Below are positions 1-9,149 of a stretch of 64,000 nucleotides of DNA, one piece after another. Made by a program: the position numbers and the translations under genes. This DNA is from Gemmatimonadota bacterium (lineage in GTDB: Bacteria > Gemmatimonadota > Gemmatimonadetes > Gemmatimonadales > GWC2-71-9). The stretch is taken from contig QHUT01000070.1 of assembly GCA_003222055.1 (NCBI GenBank), positions 1 to 64,000 of the forward strand. Direction: 5' to 3'. Within the stretch, counting starts at the first letter, position 1. The number at the start of each line of letters is the position of its first letter. The notes under the pieces are model-generated. The model searched no databases, was not told where the DNA came from, and saw only the letters and a list, made by a program, of their open reading frames with translations.

Positions 1-2
1 TG

Positions 3-923
3 GGCGCGGCGGCAGAGTTGGTCCCCGAAGATCAGTTCGGGTTCGGGGGCTCGAGTCGGCTGCTCAACCCGGGGATCGGCATCAAGGGCGTGCGCGTCAG
101 TGTGTTGGGTTGGCTGCATTATGACCTCGGCATCGAGCTGAACGACAAGGTGCTCGCGTTCCTGCGGGACTCCGTCGACGCGCTGCCACGGACGGGCTAT
201 GGGGTATTCGAGAACGGCATCGCCGAGGGCGGTTTCGCACCCACGGTGAGCTATGCCGGTCGGGTGGCCGGCGACTCGAGCACCGGACTGTACCTGGGCG
301 GCGCGCTGCACTATTACCTCGGCGTCGCGTATCTCCGGAGCAGCATCAGTGCGGGCTTCAGGACGGGCGCCTCGATTTTCACGGGGCCCAATCCCGTCAC
401 GCCGCTCGACAGCGGCCTGACGAGCTACTCGAAGCCCGGGAACGCCTTGGGCCATGGGGTGGGGGGCGACGTGGGCGTTGCGTGGATCTCCGGACCGATC
501 GAGCTGGGCGTCGGGGTGAACGACATCGGGGCGACGTTGACGTGGTCCGATACCCGTCAGGACAGCGTGTTCTACCGCGATTCGAGCTTCTCCAAGCCGT
601 TCAAGAACCACGTTTCCACCACGACCAAGCTCCCGGTGTCGTACGTCGCCAACGTGACCTACACCGTCGGGAAGACCACGCTGGGGGCCGACGTGCTGAA
701 CACCGGCCGGGGTTCGACGGTGCACGTTGGCGGCGAACAGCTCCTCGGCCTGATTGCCGTGCGCGGTGGCGTGGCGCGCGACCAGCGCAAACGGATCGAG
801 TTCGGCTTCGGCGGGGGCGTGCGCCTGGGCCCCCTCGGCCTGGACGTGGGGTTCTGGACGCACACGAACTCGCTCTCGAACGAGCGCGGCGTCACGATGG
901 CGACGTCGTTCTCGATCTATTAG
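3..923 (+). CDS. Outer-membrane beta-barrel-like protein, 5' end truncated by the window edge
   Basis: Frame is open from the window edge; repeated Gly/aromatic strand-like segments and C-terminal aromatic (TMATSFSIY). Confidence 0.55.
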   Translation, partial: GAAAELVPEDQFGFGGSSRLLNPGIGIKGVRVSVLGWLHYDLGIELNDKVLAFLRDSVDALPRTGYGVFENGIAEGGFAPTVSYAGRVAGDSSTGLYLGGALHYYLGVAYLRSSISAGFRTGASIFTGPNPVTPLDSGLTSYSKPGNALGHGVGGDVGVAWISGPIELGVGVNDIGATLTWSDTRQDSVFYRDSSFSKPFKNHVSTTTKLPVSYVANVTYTVGKTTLGADVLNTGRGSTVHVGGEQLLGLIAVRGGVARDQRKRIEFGFGGGVRLGPLGLDVGFWTHTNSLSNERGVTMATSFSIY

Positions 924-933
924 GAGGCCCGGG

Positions 934-1488
934 ATGCGCGCGAAGTGGCTGCCGGTCGTTTGCCTTGCTGCATTCGTTGTCGGGTGCGGGAAGGGCGAGG
1001 CAATCTTCAACGTCAACGTGTACAGCTTTCTGCCGGCGTCAACGGACACGGTGCCCTACTACATCCCGTCGAACACGCCACGCGCTGATACCGGAAGCGT
1101 GCCACAGCAGATCAATCTGCCGGGCGTCGGGTCATCCGTCGTCGACTCGATCCAGATTTTCGGGACCCTCGACCTCTACAACCAAAGCGGCACCGGCATG
1201 CTCGGACTCCAGTTGTTCATGGCCTCCGACTCGCTAGGGACGTACAACGCATCCAACGCAGTGCTGACGGTGCAGCAGAAGACGGTGAGCGGATCGCCAC
1301 CGGTTCCGGTCACCGACACGGTGCAGGGGCAGCTCTTGTCGAATGCCAACCCGTTATTCACCCAGAAGCAGGTCTGGGTCCGCGTGGCGGCAGAGGGCTC
1401 GAATGCAAGCCCGACCACCGCGGTGACAGGCTACATGGTCCTCAGGACGCTCCGGCTGTCGGTGTTCATCAACGACAAGTTCTTCTAA
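934..1488 (+). CDS. Putative lipoprotein of unknown function
   Basis: ATG after GGAGG-like RBS; N-terminal signal peptide with lipobox-like Cys (LAAFVVGCGKG). Confidence 0.6.
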   Translation: MRAKWLPVVCLAAFVVGCGKGEAIFNVNVYSFLPASTDTVPYYIPSNTPRADTGSVPQQINLPGVGSSVVDSIQIFGTLDLYNQSGTGMLGLQLFMASDSLGTYNASNAVLTVQQKTVSGSPPVPVTDTVQGQLLSNANPLFTQKQVWVRVAAEGSNASPTTAVTGYMVLRTLRLSVFINDKFF

Positions 1489-1495
1489 AGAAAAA

Positions 1496-1612
1496 AGGCG
1501 TCGAGTAGAGGCGTCGCGCTCAGGCGTCTCGCAAAGGCGTCACGCGACTACGTCTTCGCATGACGGTTCTGCGTGACGTTCTTGCGTGACGTCTGTGCGT
1601 GACGTCTTTGCT
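1496..1612 (+). repeat. Tandem array of nine 13-bp units (consensus RGRCGTC-N6) upstream of ispG
   Basis: aggcgtcgagtag/aggcgtcgcgctc/aggcgtctcgcaa/aggcgtcacgcga/ctacgtcttcgca/tgacggttctgcg/tgacgttcttgcg/tgacgtctgtgcg/tgacgtctttgct read directly, in perfect 13-bp phase. Confidence 0.9.
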
Positions 1613-1613
1613 T

Positions 1614-1619
1614 TATATT
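1614..1619 (+). promoter_or_regulatory. Putative -10 element (TATATT) for ispG
   Basis: TATATT ends 6 nt before the GTG at 1626; no clear -35. Confidence 0.35.
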
Positions 1620-1625
1620 GGACTT

Positions 1626-2837
1626 GTGACCTACCAGCGTAGACAATCGGTGGTCGTCGACGTGGGCGGCACAAAGGTGGGCGGCACCCACCCGATCGTC
1701 GTCCAGTCCATGACCAATACGGATACGGCGGACGTGCGTGCGACCGCCGACCAGACACGCGCGCTCCACCAGGCGGGCAGCGAGCTGGTGCGCGTCACGG
1801 TCAACACCGACACCGCGGCCGCGGCGGTGCCCGACATCGTCGCCGCGGTGGACGTCCCGGTGATCGGGGACTTCCACTACAACGGCCACCTGCTGCTCAC
1901 CAAATATCCCAAGTGCGCGGCGGCCCTCGCAAAATACCGCATCAACCCCGGCAATGTCGGCGCCAAGCGGCGCGACGAGCACTTCCGCACCATCGTCGAG
2001 GTCGCGCTGGCGAACGAGAAGCCGGTCCGCATCGGCGTCAACTGGGGCAGCCTCGACCAGCAGCTGCTCACTGAAATGATGGATGCAAACGCCCGCCGGC
2101 CCGATCCGCTGGACGCGCGGGAGGTCATGCTCGAGGCGATGGTCGCGAGCGCCACGCGCTCGGCCGAGCTTGCCGAGGAGTGCGGCCTCGGGCACGATCG
2201 CATCATTCTCTCGGCGAAGGTGTCGGGCGTGCAGGACCTGGTTGAGGTGTATCGCCGGCTCGCGGCGCGGTGCGACTATCCGCTGCACCTGGGACTCACC
2301 GAGGCCGGCATGGGTACCAAGGGCGTCATCGCGAGCACGGCCGGACTGGCCATTCTGCTGCAGGAGGGCATTGGGGACACGATCCGCGTCTCGCTCACGC
2401 CCCGCCCGGGCGGGGACCGGACGGAGGAGGTGCACGTCGCGCAGCAGGTGCTGCAGTCGCTCGGACTGCGGCACTTCGTGCCCCAGGTCTCGGCCTGTCC
2501 CGGGTGCGGGCGCACCACGTCCACGTTCTTTCAGGAAATGGCGGAGCAGATTCAGGCGCACCTGAAGCAGCAGATGCCCGCGTGGCGCGCCCGCTATCCG
2601 GGGGTGGAGACGCTGCGCGTCGCGGTGATGGGGTGCGTCGTGAACGGTCCCGGCGAGTCGAAGCACGCGGACATCGGCATCTCGCTGCCCGGCACGTTCG
2701 AAGAGCCGAAGGCACCGGTGTACGTGGACGGCCGCCTCAAGGTAACCCTCAAGGGCGAAACGATCGTTTCGGAATTCTTGAAAATCCTCGAAGAGTACAT
2801 CGAGGCCCGCTACGCCTCACCACTCGTCCCCGGTTAG
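1626..2837 (+). CDS. ispG: 4-hydroxy-3-methylbut-2-en-1-yl diphosphate synthase
   Basis: GcpE/IspG motifs ([53 protein letters not shown]). Start GTG 1626 chosen over 1599. Confidence 0.95.
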   Translation: MTYQRRQSVVVDVGGTKVGGTHPIVVQSMTNTDTADVRATADQTRALHQAGSELVRVTVNTDTAAAAVPDIVAAVDVPVIGDFHYNGHLLLTKYPKCAAALAKYRINPGNVGAKRRDEHFRTIVEVALANEKPVRIGVNWGSLDQQLLTEMMDANARRPDPLDAREVMLEAMVASATRSAELAEECGLGHDRIILSAKVSGVQDLVEVYRRLAARCDYPLHLGLTEAGMGTKGVIASTAGLAILLQEGIGDTIRVSLTPRPGGDRTEEVHVAQQVLQSLGLRHFVPQVSACPGCGRTTSTFFQEMAEQIQAHLKQQMPAWRARYPGVETLRVAVMGCVVNGPGESKHADIGISLPGTFEEPKAPVYVDGRLKVTLKGETIVSEFLKILEEYIEARYASPLVPG

Positions 2838-3163
2838 CCGATTCGGCTGCCGAGTGGGACGTCGCGCTCGGGATGCACCAGCACGATGTCGCCGTCCCCC
2901 AGCACGACACCTAGGGTGAGCACCTCGGAGAAGAAGTTCGCGATCTGGCGTGGCGGGAAGTTGACCACCGCCAGCACCAGTTTCCCCACGAGGTCGGTCT
3001 TGCCGTAGTACTTCGTGATCTGCGCGCTCGAGGTCTTGACGCCGAACTCACCGAAGTCGACGCGCAGCTGGTAAGCGGGCTTGCGCGCCTGGGGGAAGTC
3101 GTCGACCTGCAGGATCCGGCCGACGCGGATGTCGACCTTGGCGAAATCGTCCCAGGCGATCAC
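2834..3163 (-). CDS. csaA: CsaA-like tRNA-binding (EMAP/OB-fold) chaperone protein
   Basis: [33 protein letters not shown] and [20 protein letters not shown], typical CsaA; GTG start inferred. Confidence 0.85.
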   Translation of the reverse strand: MIAWDDFAKVDIRVGRILQVDDFPQARKPAYQLRVDFGEFGVKTSSAQITKYYGKTDLVGKLVLAVVNFPPRQIANFFSEVLTLGVVLGDGDIVLVHPERDVPLGSRIG

Positions 3164-3226
3164 TCGCTCACCCTCCTCTCCTCTCTCGACCTTCACCCTC
3201 GGACCCCTCCGCTCTTCACGCACTGG

Positions 3227-3546
3227 TCCTCACCCCCTGACCCCCTCTCCCTTCGGGAGAGGGGGGACGGCGTTTGAGATCTATAAGCAGCGCTCCGACA
3301 ACGGGAGCTCTCTGTTCGTGCCCCCTCTCCGTATTGCGGAGAGGGGGACATGCGGTGAGGACTCGTGAGGGCGGAGGGGGGGACAGGGCGTGGGGCCGGT
3401 GAGGTCCGCAACAACACGACCTCCCATGCATTGATTGGGTGACACTCTCGGTGGGTCCGTCTGGCATCGTTCGATCCGATGAACCCACGGTCGGCGTCGC
3501 GGCGTCCCCCCTCTCCGCATGGCGGAGAGGGGGACAGGGGGTGAGG
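3227..3546. repeat. Composite of three hairpins with CCCCCTCTCC/GGAGAGGGGG stems
   Basis: Hairpins at ~3228-3267, 3321-3349 and 3505-3546; outer ends cctcaccccctgaccccctctcc and ggagagggggacagggggtgagg are near-complementary. Confidence 0.85.
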
Positions 3547-3548
3547 CC

Positions 3549-5084
3549 ATGCTCGCCCGCGTCCGCTCCGCTGCGGTGTTCGGTATCGACGCCTATCTCG
3601 TCGACGTCGAGACCGACATTGCCAACGGGCTCCCCACGTTCGCGACGGTCGGGCTGCCTCAAGGCGCGGTGAAAGAAGGCCGCGAGCGCGTCTATGCCGC
3701 GCTTGCGAACACGGGCTACACGTTTCCCCTGAAGCGCATCACGGTCAATCTCGCCCCTGCCGACATCCGAAAAGACGGCTCGGCCTTCGACCTCCCCATT
3801 GCCGTGGGCATTCTCGCGGCCACCGAGCAGATCTCCCCCGAGCGGCTCGGACGCGTGGCGGTGCTGGGCGAGCTCGGGCTCGAGGGCGCGATCCGGCCGG
3901 TGCGCGGCGCCCTGCCCGTCGCCCTCGCGACCCGAGCCGCCGGCCTCGAGGCGCTGGTGCTGCCGCGCGAGAACCTGCCGGAGGCGGGCGTCGTGTCGGG
4001 CGTACGGGTGCTCGGCGCCGGCAATCTCGCCGAGCTCGCGGACTATCTGGACGGCCGCGCCGAGCTGCCGGAGGCGCGAGTCGATCTCGCCGGCCTGCTC
4101 GCGGAGCGGGCGAAGCACGACGTCGACTTCGGAGAAGTGAAAGGACAGGCGCACGCGAAGCGCGCGCTCGAAGTCGCGGCGGCTGGAAGCCACAACGTCC
4201 TCATGATCGGGCCGCCGGGAAGCGGGAAGACGATGCTGGCCCGGCGGCTCCCGACCATTCTCCCGCGGATGAGCCTCGATGAGGCGCTCGAGACGACAAA
4301 AATCCATTCGGTGGCCGGTGTGCTGCCGGTCGGCGAGTCGCTCGTGGCGCGGCGCCCGTTCAGGGCCCCGCACCACACCATCTCCGACGCCGGCCTCATT
4401 GGCGGCGGCTCGTACCCGCGGCCCGGGGAGGTGAGCCTGGCGCACGGGGGTGTGCTGTTCCTCGACGAGCTTCCCGAGTTCCGCAAGAACGTCCTGGAGG
4501 TGCTGCGCCAGCCGATGGAGGACGGCGTGGTGACGATCGCCCGCGCCGCCATGAGCCTCACCTATCCGGCGCGCTTCATGCTGGCCGCGGCCATGAACCC
4601 GTGCCCTTGCGGCTACTTCGGCGACCCGCAGCACAATTGTGTGTGCGGCCCTCTGGGCGTGGAGCGCTACCTCGCCCGCGTCTCGGGGCCCTTGCTCGAT
4701 CGGATCGACATCCACCTCGAGGTGCCGGCCGTGAAGTACCGCGCGCTCGCGGACCAGGGCGGGGGCGAGACCAGCGAGGCGATCCGGGAGCGGGTGGACC
4801 GCGCGCGCGCCGTGCAGCGTGAGCGCTTCGCGGCGCGCCCCGGCGTGTATGCCAATGCCCACATGGCGGCGCGGGACATCCGCACGTTCTGCCGCGTGTC
4901 GGACGGCGCCGATGCGCTGCTGCGCACGGCGATCACGCGGCTCGCCCTCTCGGCCCGGGCGTATCACCGGATTCTCAAGATCGCCCGCACCCTCGCCGAC
5001 CTCGAGGGGAGGGCGGACATCCAGCCGAAGCACGTGAGCGAGGCGATTCAGTACCGCAGCCTGGATCGGAGGGGGCTGGGGTAG
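3549..5084 (+). CDS. comM: YifB/ComM family Mg chelatase-like AAA ATPase
   Basis: MLARVRSAAVFGIDAYLVDVETDIANGLP; Walker A GPPGSGKT; FRAPHHTISDAGLIGGG; AAMNPCPCGYFGDP. Confidence 0.95.
   Translation: MLARVRSAAVFGIDAYLVDVETDIANGLPTFATVGLPQGAVKEGRERVYAALANTGYTFPLKRITVNLAPADIRKDGSAFDLPIAVGILAATEQISPERLGRVAVLGELGLEGAIRPVRGALPVALATRAAGLEALVLPRENLPEAGVVSGVRVLGAGNLAELADYLDGRAELPEARVDLAGLLAERAKHDVDFGEVKGQAHAKRALEVAAAGSHNVLMIGPPGSGKTMLARRLPTILPRMSLDEALETTKIHSVAGVLPVGESLVARRPFRAPHHTISDAGLIGGGSYPRPGEVSLAHGGVLFLDELPEFRKNVLEVLRQPMEDGVVTIARAAMSLTYPARFMLAAAMNPCPCGYFGDPQHNCVCGPLGVERYLARVSGPLLDRIDIHLEVPAVKYRALADQGGGETSEAIRERVDRARAVQRERFAARPGVYANAHMAARDIRTFCRVSDGADALLRTAITRLALSARAYHRILKIARTLADLEGRADIQPKHVSEAIQYRSLDRRGLG
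4602..5084 (+). repeat. Direct repeat copy 1 (3' end of comM)
   Basis: Near-identical to 6476-6958; same length to the stop codon. Confidence 0.9.
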
Positions 5085-5271
5085 GGCGAGGCACGTCCTC
5101 CGCGCAGGGCGGCGGTGGCGCTCTCGCGATTCGGCTTGCTGCCCGATACCTGAGTGAGGGACATACAGACGTGCCTGGACCAGTGAACACCAGTCCGCCT
5201 ATGGTGACGAACGTGGGAACTGTCTTTTGTGGGCTCCGCTAAGCAGCGGACCAGCGCATCGTCCGCAGCCG

Positions 5272-6180
5272 CTACCAGCGGAGCTCGGTTGGAAAATACT
5301 CCGAAATCAATTCGTTATAGAAGGGCCGCAATTGCTCGACATTCGGGCGCTCGTGGCTTTTGGTATAAAGGTCGTAAGGATTGAAAGCTCGAACCCACGC
5401 GAACATTTCCTTGTCTCGGCCGTTCATGAGGTGTTGATATTCCCCTTCGCGGTGCGCCGGATAGAAGGAGTGATAGCGAATCATATAGAGGGCCTCCGGC
5501 GGCAGGTAATCTTTGACGACGTGATACAGATATTCGTCATGGCCCCAGGAGAGATGAACGTTTTCCAAGCCGCAGCCTTCTGAGTAGATGCCGGTTCGAG
5601 TCTGGTATTTCGGCTCTCGGCTGTCGGGATTGTCGGCGAAGAACTGATGAAAGACGATCTTGTCCGAATAGCCGCAGCCTACTGGAAACGTATCGCCTAC
5701 CACGGCCCACTGCGGCTCTCCGTAAAGACACAGGATTTTTCCCAGATCGTGAATGAGGCCCGTTAAGATGAACCAGCGCGGATGTCCATCCCGGCGGATC
5801 TGTTCGCCCGTTTGAAGCAGATGATCAAGCTGCGATAGATCGGTATCGGGATCGCTAGCATCGACCAGCGTGTTCAAAAACTCCATCGCTTCCCAGATTC
5901 CCATTTTGTGCCGCGACAGCGACAGAAATTCTTTCTTCTTGGCCTGCACGAAATCGTAAGTCTGATGGCGGTGATTGAGCCGGTAGAACTCGCGCACGCT
6001 GGGTCGTGCGTTGGCCTCATAATTTCGAAACTGCTCTTTGGTCTTATTCGGGTCCGTCGCCTGAAAGGGCTTTGAACTGGCGGCTGTCTCTTCAGGATAA
6101 CGGACTTTGAGGAAGTCCTCCCATTCTTCCAGGTTGGAAAGAGGGGCGTTCGAATTGGATGGCGTTTCTGTCGCGGCCAT
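5272..6180 (-). CDS. Inositol oxygenase (MIOX family)
   Basis: [75 protein letters not shown]: canonical MIOX metal-ligand motifs. Visibly lower GC than flanks. Confidence 0.93.
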   Translation of the reverse strand: MAATETPSNSNAPLSNLEEWEDFLKVRYPEETAASSKPFQATDPNKTKEQFRNYEANARPSVREFYRLNHRHQTYDFVQAKKKEFLSLSRHKMGIWEAMEFLNTLVDASDPDTDLSQLDHLLQTGEQIRRDGHPRWFILTGLIHDLGKILCLYGEPQWAVVGDTFPVGCGYSDKIVFHQFFADNPDSREPKYQTRTGIYSEGCGLENVHLSWGHDEYLYHVVKDYLPPEALYMIRYHSFYPAHREGEYQHLMNGRDKEMFAWVRAFNPYDLYTKSHERPNVEQLRPFYNELISEYFPTELRW

Positions 6181-6376
6181 AAATTTCAGCTGAGTTACGA
6201 TTGAATGTCCTCCGCAGGCCCTTGGCTGCAACAACTGAGCCAGAGGCTTCTTTTGGCAGGAAGCAGAGCCTTTCGGCGCCCTTATCGATCAACGCACCAC
6301 GCGCTTAAGGGCACCCGGCGCAGCCTCGTTCCCCGACGCTACCGCCAGCAGCGGCAATCTCCACTGCGGCAATCCG

Positions 6377-6958
6377 TTGGCAGGGTGTCGCCCAGGGTCC
6401 GCAGTTCACGGGGAAAGGCTGCCGGAAGCGGTTTTTGGCCGTTCAGCCTCACATGGCAAAAAGGCAACGCGGGGATGTCCCTGCGGCTACTTCGGCGATC
6501 CGCAGCATGATTGTGTGTGCGGGCCGCTCGGCGTGGAGCGCTACCTCGCCCGCGTCTCGGGGCCCTTGCTCGATCGGATCGACATCCACCTCGAGGTGCC
6601 GGCCGTGAAGTACCGCGCGCTCGCGGACCAGGGCGGGGGCGAGACCAGCGAGGCGATCCGGGAGCGGGTGGACCGCGCGCGCGCCGTGCAGCGCGAGCGC
6701 TTCGCGGCGCGCCCGGGCGTGTATGCCAATGCCCACATGGCGGCGCGGGACATCCGCACGTTCTGCCGCGTGTCGGACGGGGCGGACGCGCTGTTGCGCA
6801 CGGCGATCACGCGGCTCGCGCTGTCGGCCCGGGCGTACCACCGGATTCTCAAGATCGCGCGCACCATCGCCGATCTCGCGGGAGCAGCTTCGCTCGAATC
6901 GCGGCATGTGAGCGAGGCGATCCAGTACCGCAGCCTCGACCGCCGGGGGTTGGCGTAA
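6377..6958 (+). pseudogene. Truncated second copy of the comM C-terminal region
   Basis: From CPCGYFGDPQHDCVCGPLGVERY to the C-terminus matches the upstream comM; N-terminal ATPase part absent. Confidence 0.85.
6476..6958 (+). repeat. Direct repeat copy 2 (3' end of comM)
   Basis: See 4602-5084. Confidence 0.9.
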
Positions 6959-7267
6959 GGAAGGCGCACGGAACGTGGAAGCTTCGCATCGCGACCTCAT
7001 TTTTTCCGAACCCAAGCGCTCGAATTAGCTGCGGTGTCTTCACTGTGAGCGCACTTACGAGCGTGGCAAGTGGCGTACGTTGCGCGGATTTCAGATGTGT
7101 CCCTACCTGGATTGCGATGGGGATGCCGTCATCGACACCTTGAATTGGGCCGCGATACGGGACGGACATCCGGAGTATCCCGAGCGCCCCACATGGGGCG
7201 CGGTATACCACCGGAAATAGGTAGCGGAGGGTTGAAGCGTACACCCAGATCGAGCAGTTTCATGCAT

Positions 7268-7582
7268 ATGCGAACGACACTGCACGTCGATGACGGTTTG
7301 CTACAGGAGGCCCAGCGCCTCACGGGCCTCCGAGGGAAGGCGGCGATCGTGCGGGCCGCATTGGAGGCTCTGATCACGCGCGAGAGTTCCAGGCGGCTGG
7401 CTGTCCTCGGCGGCACTGAGCCCGCGATGCGCTTGGTGTCCCGTCGGCGCTCCCGCGCCCGTCATCGGTCAGGCGCTGTACTCGCCCGCGGGCAATCCGT
7501 GGACCGAATTGGGGGAAGATCTGGGCCGGGACGGCGCCCTCGCGGACATGGGCGCGGGGGTTCGGACGTTCTAACCCCCTGA
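7268..7582 (+). CDS. Orphan VapB-like (type II) antitoxin with aberrant C-terminal extension
   Basis: MRTTLHVDDGLLQEAQRLTGLRGKAAIVRAALEALITRESSRRLAVLGGTEP, typical VapB. No VapC-like ORF adjacent. Confidence 0.6.
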   Translation: MRTTLHVDDGLLQEAQRLTGLRGKAAIVRAALEALITRESSRRLAVLGGTEPAMRLVSRRRSRARHRSGAVLARGQSVDRIGGRSGPGRRPRGHGRGGSDVLTP

Positions 7583-7591
7583 GAGTCTCGG

Positions 7592-7760
7592 TAAAAGCAG
7601 ATCCTTCGCGCCTGCGGCGCTCAGGATGACACGCTCGCTCGTCTCGCGAAGAGTAAGGAGGAGAACGACCTCTATTATCCTTTCTTTCCCCCCGAAGCAG
7701 CCGGGCGTTGTCATCCTGAGCGAGCGCGCGGAACGCGCGCGAGCGAAGGACCTGCTTTTT
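7592..7760. repeat. Inverted-repeat element (arms gcagatccttcgcgcctgcggcgctcaggatgaca / tgtcatcctgagc...gcgaaggacctgc)
   Basis: Left arm 7592-7631 and right arm 7709-7760 are imperfect inverted complements. Related single arm at ~41923-41961. Confidence 0.75.
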
Positions 7761-7768
7761 AGCCGGCG

Positions 7769-8122
7769 CTAGTTCGGCGGTATGGTCAGGTGAATCACGT
7801 CCCCCGGCCGCACCGAGATCGTCTCGGTGATGGGATTGCCCCGACCGCCGATCGGATGCACCTCGAACTGCACCTCCGTGCCGTAGCCGATCAGCTCCGG
7901 GCGGACCATGAGAATGCGCGACGACAGGCCCGGCACCATGCCAAGGCGGAGGCGCTGCCCGCCCCGGATAATGAAAACGTCCATGTCGAGGAAATTCTGG
8001 TTGTTGACCGTCACCGCGACCTCGGCCCTGGGGTTGAGCGGTGCCGCGGCGGGGCGGTGACACGCCAGGCCCGTGACGGCGAGGACGACGAGAAGGGCAG
8101 CGGCGGGCGCGCGCATGGCCAC
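7769..8122 (-). CDS. Putative lipoprotein of unknown function
   Basis: Signal peptide with lipobox (LAVTGLACHRP). Confidence 0.6.
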   Translation of the reverse strand: MAMRAPAAALLVVLAVTGLACHRPAAAPLNPRAEVAVTVNNQNFLDMDVFIIRGGQRLRLGMVPGLSSRILMVRPELIGYGTEVQFEVHPIGGRGNPITETISVRPGDVIHLTIPPN

Positions 8123-8169
8123 CTAATCTACAGCGCGCCCGCTGGCGCGGCGCCGCGTGACCTTCTACC

Positions 8170-9147
8170 TTGTCCCCCCATCTCACCACACGCCGCATGA
8201 TCGACTGGCTTCAGTCACACCTCGGCATGAGCCCCCAGCTCCGGACGCAGCTGCTCGTGACCGTGGGAACGATTGCCGGACTCTGGTTCGTCCGTCACTT
8301 CGTCCTGGGGTTCGTCTACCGCCGGGTGCAGGACCCGTGGGGCCGGTATCGCTGGCGCAAGGGCGTGACCTACGCGCTGGTCGCGGTGGGCGTGATCCTC
8401 GTCAGCCAAACGTGGTTCGCCGGAACCGGCGCGCTCACGACCTACCTGGGACTGGTGTCCGCGGGGCTGGCGATCGCCCTCAAGGAGCCCGTGTCCAATA
8501 TCGCCGCGTGGGCATTCATCATCTGGCGCCGCCCGTTCGAAGTGGGCGACCGCGTGCAAATCGGACCCCACGCGGGAGACGTGATCGACCTCGGGCTGTT
8601 CCAATTCACCCTCAACGAGATCGGCGCCTGGGTGGACGCGGACCAGTCCAGCGGACGCATCATTCATATCCCGAACGGGAAGGTGTTCAGCGATCCCGTA
8701 GCCAACTACAACAAGGGATTCCGTTACATCTGGAACGAAGTGCCGGTAGTGGTCACGTTCGAGAGCGACTGGAGAAAGGCGAAGCAGATCCTCGGAAAGA
8801 TCGCCGTCAAGCACGCGGAGCACCTCACCGCGCAGGCGGAGCAGGATCTGCTCGCGGCCTCCCAGCAATACCTCATCAACTACCGCAAGCTCACGCCCAT
8901 CGTGTATACGAAGGTGGTGAACGACGGTGTGCAGCTCACCATCCGCTATTTGATCGAGCCCCGCAAGCGCCGCGGCACCGAGCACGCGATCTGGGAAGAG
9001 GTCCTCACCGAATTCGCCGCTGCACCCGACATCGATTTGGCCTACCACACCACGCGGGGATTCAAGTACACCGAAGAAGGGAAACCGGCGCTGCGGGCGC
9101 CGCCGATCACGCCCCTGCCGAGCGAGATTCCCGTCGACGACGACTGA
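8170..9147 (+). CDS. MscS-family mechanosensitive ion channel protein
   Basis: TM segments followed by the beta domain signature (GLVSAGLAIALKEPVSNIAAWAFIIWRRPFEVGDRVQIG, IPNGKVFSDPVANY). Confidence 0.88.
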   Translation: MSPHLTTRRMIDWLQSHLGMSPQLRTQLLVTVGTIAGLWFVRHFVLGFVYRRVQDPWGRYRWRKGVTYALVAVGVILVSQTWFAGTGALTTYLGLVSAGLAIALKEPVSNIAAWAFIIWRRPFEVGDRVQIGPHAGDVIDLGLFQFTLNEIGAWVDADQSSGRIIHIPNGKVFSDPVANYNKGFRYIWNEVPVVVTFESDWRKAKQILGKIAVKHAEHLTAQAEQDLLAASQQYLINYRKLTPIVYTKVVNDGVQLTIRYLIEPRKRRGTEHAIWEEVLTEFAAAPDIDLAYHTTRGFKYTEEGKPALRAPPITPLPSEIPVDDD

Positions 9148-9149
9148 CG

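Noticed and set aside
1496-1612. CRISPR or replication origin iterons
   Set aside because: Units are contiguous with no spacers; no dnaA/rep gene or AT-rich DUE nearby, so origin is unsupported.
3227-3546. CRISPR array
   Set aside because: Repeats are palindromic hairpins with irregular spacing and no uniform spacers; no cas genes.
3216-5033. 605-aa minus-strand ORF across comM
   Set aside because: Antisense to comM; composed of translated hairpin repeats and shadow frame.
5085-6475. Transposase-mediated insertion of the MIOX gene
   Set aside because: No transposase or integrase ORF, and no terminal inverted repeats seen; the flanking comM duplication fits homologous integration or assembly artefact better.
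7374-8198. 274-aa minus-strand ORF
   Set aside because: Runs through the inverted-repeat element; the 117-aa lipoprotein ORF in another frame is better supported.
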